A DNA stretch of 64,000 nucleotides from positions 7,966,501-8,030,500 of the forward strand of contig NZ_CP089391.1 in NCBI RefSeq assembly GCF_027594865.1. The letters run 5' to 3'. This document shows, piece by piece, positions 60,480 to 64,000 of the stretch (position 1 is its first letter; each line of letters begins with the position of its first letter). The position numbers were made by a program, and so were the translations under genes. The stretch is from Bradyrhizobium xenonodulans. Its GTDB lineage: Bacteria; Pseudomonadota; Alphaproteobacteria; Rhizobiales; Xanthobacteraceae. The notes below the pieces were generated by a model. That model did no database searches. It was not told the origin of the DNA and saw nothing but the letters and a program-made list of their open reading frames with translations.

Positions 60480-61025
60480 ATGCGCCTGAAGCTTCTTTCG
60501 CCTGGCGAAATGAACGAGAGCCAGCGGCAGACCTATGACGAATCGATTGCCGGCAAGCGCGGCAAGCCGCCGGCGCCGATGATGGCCTGGCTGGGCAGCC
60601 CCGAGATGGCCCGTCACGCCACGCGGCTCGGCGAAGTGCTGCGCTTCGACACGATCTTCCCCGCCAAGCTTTCGGAGATCGCGATCCTGGTGACGGCGCG
60701 GCACTGGACCGCGCATTACGAATGGTTCGCGCACAAGCGCCTCGCGCTTGCCGGCGGCATGGACCCGAAGATCATCGACGCGATCCGCGACCGCCGCACG
60801 CCCGAGTTCGACGATCCCAAGGGCAGGATGATCTACGACGTCGCGAAGTCGCTGCATGAGGGCCACGGCGTCGAGAAGGGCCTCTACGACGAGGCCGTGA
60901 AGCTGCTCGGCGAGCGCGGCGTCGTCGAGGTGATCGGGCTGTGCGGCTATTACACGCTGGTGTCGATGACGCTGAACACCTTTGAATTCGGGCTGCCGGA
61001 GGGCGAGGTGTCGGAGCTGGCATAG
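60480..61025 (+). CDS. Carboxymuconolactone decarboxylase/AhpD-like protein
   Basis: 181 residues. CMD-fold core FPAKLSEIAILVTARHWTAHYEWFAHKRLALAGGM, where the AhpD CxxC is replaced by the ExxxH form typical of decarboxylase-type members. GAGGAA precedes the ATG. Divergent from the acyl-CoA dehydrogenase pair across 138 bp. Gene products of this type often accompany aromatic or acyl-CoA catabolism, but the reaction here is unknown. Confidence 0.85.
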   Translation: MRLKLLSPGEMNESQRQTYDESIAGKRGKPPAPMMAWLGSPEMARHATRLGEVLRFDTIFPAKLSEIAILVTARHWTAHYEWFAHKRLALAGGMDPKIIDAIRDRRTPEFDDPKGRMIYDVAKSLHEGHGVEKGLYDEAVKLLGERGVVEVIGLCGYYTLVSMTLNTFEFGLPEGEVSELA

Positions 61026-61115
61026 TTGCGCATCCGGAAACGCTGGGTTTCGGGATAGGCCAATGGCGCTGTCCCGAGGCCGCGCCTATGTGGAGTTCAT
61101 CAACGGAGCACCACC

Positions 61116-61610
61116 ATGTCGGAAAACCAAGCCGTCGCCGCCGGCACCAGGATCGGCCACGTTCACCTCAAGGTCGCCGATCTCGATCGCGCGCTGGGCT
61201 TTTATTGCGGCGTGCTCGGCTTCGAGCTGATGCAGCGCATGGGCTCGGGCGCGGCCTTCATCTCGGCCGGCGGCTACCATCACCACATCGGGCTCAACAC
61301 CTGGGAAAGCAAGGGCGGCTCGCCGCCGCCGCCGGGCACGACCGGGCTGTTTCACACCGCGATCCTCTATCCGACGCGCCCGGCGCTGGCGGACGCGCTG
61401 CACCGCGTGCTCACGGCCGGCATCGCGCTGGACGGCGCCAGCGACCACGGCGTGTCCGAAGCGCTGTATCTGCGTGATCCCGACCAGAACGGCGTGGAGC
61501 TGTATTGGGACAAGCCGAAAGAGCAATGGCCGTTCGGACCGGACGGGAAGCTTTCGATGTTCACGAAGCGGCTGGACGTGGAGGACTTGCTACGGCAACG
61601 CGAGTCGTGA
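61116..61610 (+). CDS. VOC-family protein (glyoxalase/extradiol dioxygenase-like)
   Basis: 164 residues, one vicinal-oxygen-chelate module pair. Metal-ligand candidates His15/His17 in RIGHVHLKV, the HHHIGLNTW block, and Glu in GVELYWD. Bacillus CatE-like two-module members are about twice this size; this is a short form as in uncharacterised glyoxalase-like proteins. It is 90 bp after the AhpD-like gene and may share its transcript. Confidence 0.85.
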   Translation: MSENQAVAAGTRIGHVHLKVADLDRALGFYCGVLGFELMQRMGSGAAFISAGGYHHHIGLNTWESKGGSPPPPGTTGLFHTAILYPTRPALADALHRVLTAGIALDGASDHGVSEALYLRDPDQNGVELYWDKPKEQWPFGPDGKLSMFTKRLDVEDLLRQRES

Positions 61611-61614
61611 TGCC

Positions 61615-61704
61615 GTAGGATGGGCAAAGCGAAGCGTGCCCACCAACTCTTGGTGACTCATTGAGAATTCGTGGGCACGGCGCGGTGCGCCTTTGCCCGC
61701 CCTA
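61615..61704. repeat. Palindromic repeat, family B (copy 3)
   Basis: GTAGGATGGGCAAAGCG ... GTGCCCAC facing GTGGGCAC ... CTTTGCCCGCCCTAC. It overlaps the last bases of the MFS gene and separates convergent genes. Confidence 0.87.
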
Positions 61705-62940
61705 CGAGAGCTTCGCCCGGGGCGTCCCCCGCACCATGATCAGCGCCGCCGCCACCACCTCCAGCGCGATGCAGAGATAGAACGGCAGTGTGTATCCGCC
61801 GGACCAATCGCGCAGAAAGCCGACGACACCGGGGCCGAACGCATAAGTCACCTGGTTGATCGCGGTGTTGAGGCTGATCAGCACGCCAAACGCGGCGGAG
61901 TCGAATTCCTGCTGCACGATCAGCGACGGCAGCGTGATGAGATTGCCGACAGAGAAGCCGAACACCGCGCAGGCTGCGATCAGCACATAGTCATTGTGCA
62001 GGTTGATGACGACGCACAATGCCGCCGCCTGACTCAGGAACGACAGCGCGGAGGCCAGCCGCTGGTTGAGCCGGTCGATCACCAGCGAGAACAGCACGCG
62101 GCCGATCACCGCCATCGCCGTCAGCACCGCAACCGCGACGGCGGCACGCTCGCGCCCGATCACGGGATCGAGGAACGAGATCAGGTGCACGATGAAGCCG
62201 ACCTGGGCGAACAGCACCAGCGCAAACGCAATCGTCACCGTGAGGAAGCCGACATCGCGCAACGCCCAGGCACGGATCTGCGTCGATGATTGCGGCTTCG
62301 CCTTCGCTGTCGTCTGCCAGCCGTGAAGATCGGGCGGCCGTCCCACGAGGATGAGGATCACCGGCAGCAGCAGCACCAGCATGGCACCGGCGGCGGCGTA
62401 CATCGCGCTGGCAAAGCCGATATGGCCGATCAGCGTCACCAGCAGCGGCACGCCGACGATGCCGCCGAAGCTCGCGCCGTTCAGCGCGAGGCTGATCGCC
62501 ATGCCGCGCTTCTGGTCGAACCACAGGCTGATCGTGTTGGTGATCATGGCGAGGCTGGTGCCGGCCCAGCCGAAGGCGAGCACAGCGTCCGCGAGATAAA
62601 GCTGCCAGGGCTCGCGCACCGCGCCGATCGCGACCGCGGCGGCCGACATCGCCAGCGTGCCGGCGATCAGGCTGAGCCGCGGACCATATTTTCGCACGGC
62701 TTCGCCGACGAAGACGACGAGCAGCGCGCCGAACAGATAGAAGAACGTGGTGCCGGAGGAGATCAGCGATGCTGGCCAGCCCCGCGCGCGCTGCAGCTCG
62801 GCGACATAGACGCTCTGCCCGTAGAAGCCGAGACCCCAGCCGAAAGTGGCGAGCAGGAAGCAAACCGCGACGATGCGCCAGCCTTCGTAGCCGAGCGAAG
62901 ATTCGTCGATTGGTGCGGTGGGGCGGGGATTGTCGAGCAT
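61702..62940 (-). CDS. MFS transporter, oxalate/formate antiporter-like
   Basis: 412 residues with twelve predicted membrane segments. The first loop has YGQSVYVAELQRARGWPASLIS and the cytoplasmic 2-3 loop GEAVRKYGPRLSLIAGT; the central loop (WQTTAKAKPQSSTQ) is short. The frame runs 75 bp further upstream, but ATG 62940 (MLDNPRPTAP) gives a normal N-terminus. Substrate unknown, probably an organic anion. A dyad lies upstream. Confidence 0.88.
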   Translation of the reverse strand: MLDNPRPTAPIDESSLGYEGWRIVAVCFLLATFGWGLGFYGQSVYVAELQRARGWPASLISSGTTFFYLFGALLVVFVGEAVRKYGPRLSLIAGTLAMSAAAVAIGAVREPWQLYLADAVLAFGWAGTSLAMITNTISLWFDQKRGMAISLALNGASFGGIVGVPLLVTLIGHIGFASAMYAAAGAMLVLLLPVILILVGRPPDLHGWQTTAKAKPQSSTQIRAWALRDVGFLTVTIAFALVLFAQVGFIVHLISFLDPVIGRERAAVAVAVLTAMAVIGRVLFSLVIDRLNQRLASALSFLSQAAALCVVINLHNDYVLIAACAVFGFSVGNLITLPSLIVQQEFDSAAFGVLISLNTAINQVTYAFGPGVVGFLRDWSGGYTLPFYLCIALEVVAAALIMVRGTPRAKLS

Positions 62941-63032
62941 TTGCGCTTGTCCTTGGTTTCCCCCGCGAGCGCTGTGCTTCACGCTCGCCTGTTCATGACG
63001 AGCATCATGTAACAATTCTGCTTCCGAAAATC

Positions 63033-63052
63033 ACTTCGACCGGGATCGAAGT
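63033..63052. promoter_or_regulatory. Dyad upstream of the MFS gene
   Basis: ACTTCGA-CCGGGA-TCGAAGT is a perfect 7-bp dyad in the 196-bp gap between the two MFS genes, about 95 bp upstream of the downstream gene's start. Could be an operator or the transcript end of the second MFS gene. Confidence 0.35.
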
Positions 63053-63136
63053 ATCAACGTTGCTGACAGCCTCCTGCCAACTTGTGTTGAGCATGATCTT
63101 TCCGGAAAACCGCTACACACTTTTCGGGATCGTGCA

Positions 63137-64000
63137 CTAGATCGCATCCGGGAACTCGCCCATCGCCGCGTCCGGCCGCGCCTTGCGGCGGCGGGCCCAG
63201 GACGCCAGCGAGAGCACGGCAAGGCCAAGCACCACCGGCGGGAACACCACCAGGTTCACGGCGGACCAGCCGTAATTGGCAAGCAGCTGGCCGGAGGAGA
63301 ACGAGCCGATCGCCATCATGCCGAACACGAGGAAATCGTTGAAGGCCTGCACCTTGTTGCGCTCCTGCGGCCGGTGCGTCTCCAGCACCAGCGCGGAGGC
63401 GCCGATGAAGGAGAAATTCCAGCCGACACCGAGCACGATCAGCGTGGCCCAGAAGTGCATCGCGGTGAGACCGGACAGACCGATGCCGGCGGCGGCCGCC
63501 TCCAGCAGCAGGCCGGCGGCGACGATCTTGGGTGCGCCGAAACGCGCGATCAGCGCACCCGTGAAGAAGCTCGGCCCGTACATGGCGACGATGTGCCATT
63601 GAATGCCGAAATTGGAATCGGACACGGACAGGCCGCACATCTTCATGGCGAGCGGCGCCGAGGTCATCACCAGATTCATCATGGGATAGGAGATCACGCC
63701 GCACAGCGCCGCCGCGATGAAGCGCGGCTGGGTCACGATGTCGAGCAGCGGCCGGCCGCCATGCAGATCGGCCGGCGCGGGTTTTGGCATGTCGACGCCG
63801 GCGACGATGCCCATCGCAACCAGGGCGACCGCGGCCTGCACCAGGAAACTGAAGGCGAACAGATAGGGCGACCAGACGTCCATGGTCCATTGCACGAGCT
63901 GCGGACCGAGCACTCCGGCGAACACGCCGCCCGCCATCACCCAGGACACGGCCTTGGGCCGATAGGCCGCGCTGGCACCGTCGGCGGCGGCGAAGCGATA
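63137..64000 (-). CDS. MFS transporter, 5' end outside the window
   Basis: Frame open from the right edge to the stop at 63137-63139, giving 287 residues from about the fourth membrane segment onward. Motifs: YRPKAVSWVMAGGVFAGVLGPQ (YRPKA loop as in MFS 2-3-type loops), GSFSSGQLLANYGW, end SWARRRKARPDAAMGEFPDAI. Around eight membrane segments are visible. Same strand as the preceding MFS gene; substrate unknown. Confidence 0.82.
   Translation of the reverse strand, partial: YRFAAADGASAAYRPKAVSWVMAGGVFAGVLGPQLVQWTMDVWSPYLFAFSFLVQAAVALVAMGIVAGVDMPKPAPADLHGGRPLLDIVTQPRFIAAALCGVISYPMMNLVMTSAPLAMKMCGLSVSDSNFGIQWHIVAMYGPSFFTGALIARFGAPKIVAAGLLLEAAAAGIGLSGLTAMHFWATLIVLGVGWNFSFIGASALVLETHRPQERNKVQAFNDFLVFGMMAIGSFSSGQLLANYGWSAVNLVVFPPVVLGLAVLSLASWARRRKARPDAAMGEFPDAI

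Noticed and set aside
61116..61610. Ring-cleaving extradiol dioxygenase
   Set aside because: VOC fold with some ligands, but a short length and no typical catechol-dioxygenase signature; a general VOC label is safer.
1..64000. tRNA or rRNA genes
   Set aside because: No cloverleaf with a T-loop GGTTCGAATCC-type box or rRNA segment was recognised by eye; a dedicated scan could not be run.

Overview
The window looks like a chromosomal segment of a Bradyrhizobium or close relative (alphaproteobacteria, Nitrobacteraceae). The grounds are very high GC, many periplasmic-binding-protein ABC transporters and aromatic-acid genes, a BjaI/BjaR-type quorum-sensing pair that reads like the branched-chain acyl-HSL system known in Bradyrhizobium, a CYP199-type P450 otherwise known from Rhodopseudomonas, and at least six families of GC-rich palindromic intergenic repeats. 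No rRNA, tRNA or CRISPR array was recognised. Genus assignment is inference from remembered family resemblance; no database search was run.

Layout. 1-3.6 kb: tail of a Pro/Ala-rich protein, a TonB-dependent siderophore receptor and its AraC/PchR-like regulator. 3.7-7.0 kb: a livHMGF branched-chain-type permease operon without a binding protein. 7.3-9.4 kb: a small gene, the bjaI synthase and bjaR receptor with a 22-bp lux-box-like dyad between them, and a 58-residue orphan gene. 9.7-19.3 kb: a LysR regulator and a nine-gene tightly packed operon (shikimate/quinate dehydrogenase, binding protein, livHMGF, Gfo/Idh/MocA oxidoreductase, 3-dehydroshikimate dehydratase QuiC), readable as uptake of shikimate or quinate and conversion to protocatechuate. 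19.4-29.4 kb: two solo Liv-type binding proteins, NDH-2, an ISAs1-family insertion sequence, a CYP199-like P450, a feruloyl-CoA-synthetase-like ligase and two MarR regulators with candidate operators.

29.5-39.8 kb: a nitrogen-scavenging block. Allophanate hydrolase (atzF) on the plus strand converges on a minus-strand operon of a peptide-type ABC importer, AtzG/AtzE/AtzH-like proteins and a GntR regulator. Both transcription units carry a textbook sigma-54 (-24/-12) promoter. 40-43.2 kb: a secreted caspase-like protease beside three secreted proteins of unknown function, two of them tandem paralogues. 43.2-46 kb: an APH-fold kinase with an altered catalytic loop and a solo UgpB-like binding protein. 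46.1-51.7 kb: a TRAP-type binding protein fused by operon to a membrane histidine kinase, a receiver-kinase hybrid and an OmpR-type regulator. 52-57.6 kb: an ECF sigma factor with CGAAAC-rich flanks, CcdA plus thioredoxin, a duplicated membrane protein, an L,D-transpeptidase and an AapJ-like binding protein. 57.8-64 kb: two acyl-CoA dehydrogenase subunits, an AhpD-like protein, a VOC protein and two MFS transporters, the last running off the end.

Together the genes describe a soil bacterium that scavenges plant-derived aromatics, ureide-like nitrogen compounds and chelated iron. The best candidates for undescribed biology are the sigma-54-coupled atz block, the binding-protein phosphorelay, the caspase with its secreted partners, and the arrangement of lux box and Shine-Dalgarno-masking hairpin at bjaI.
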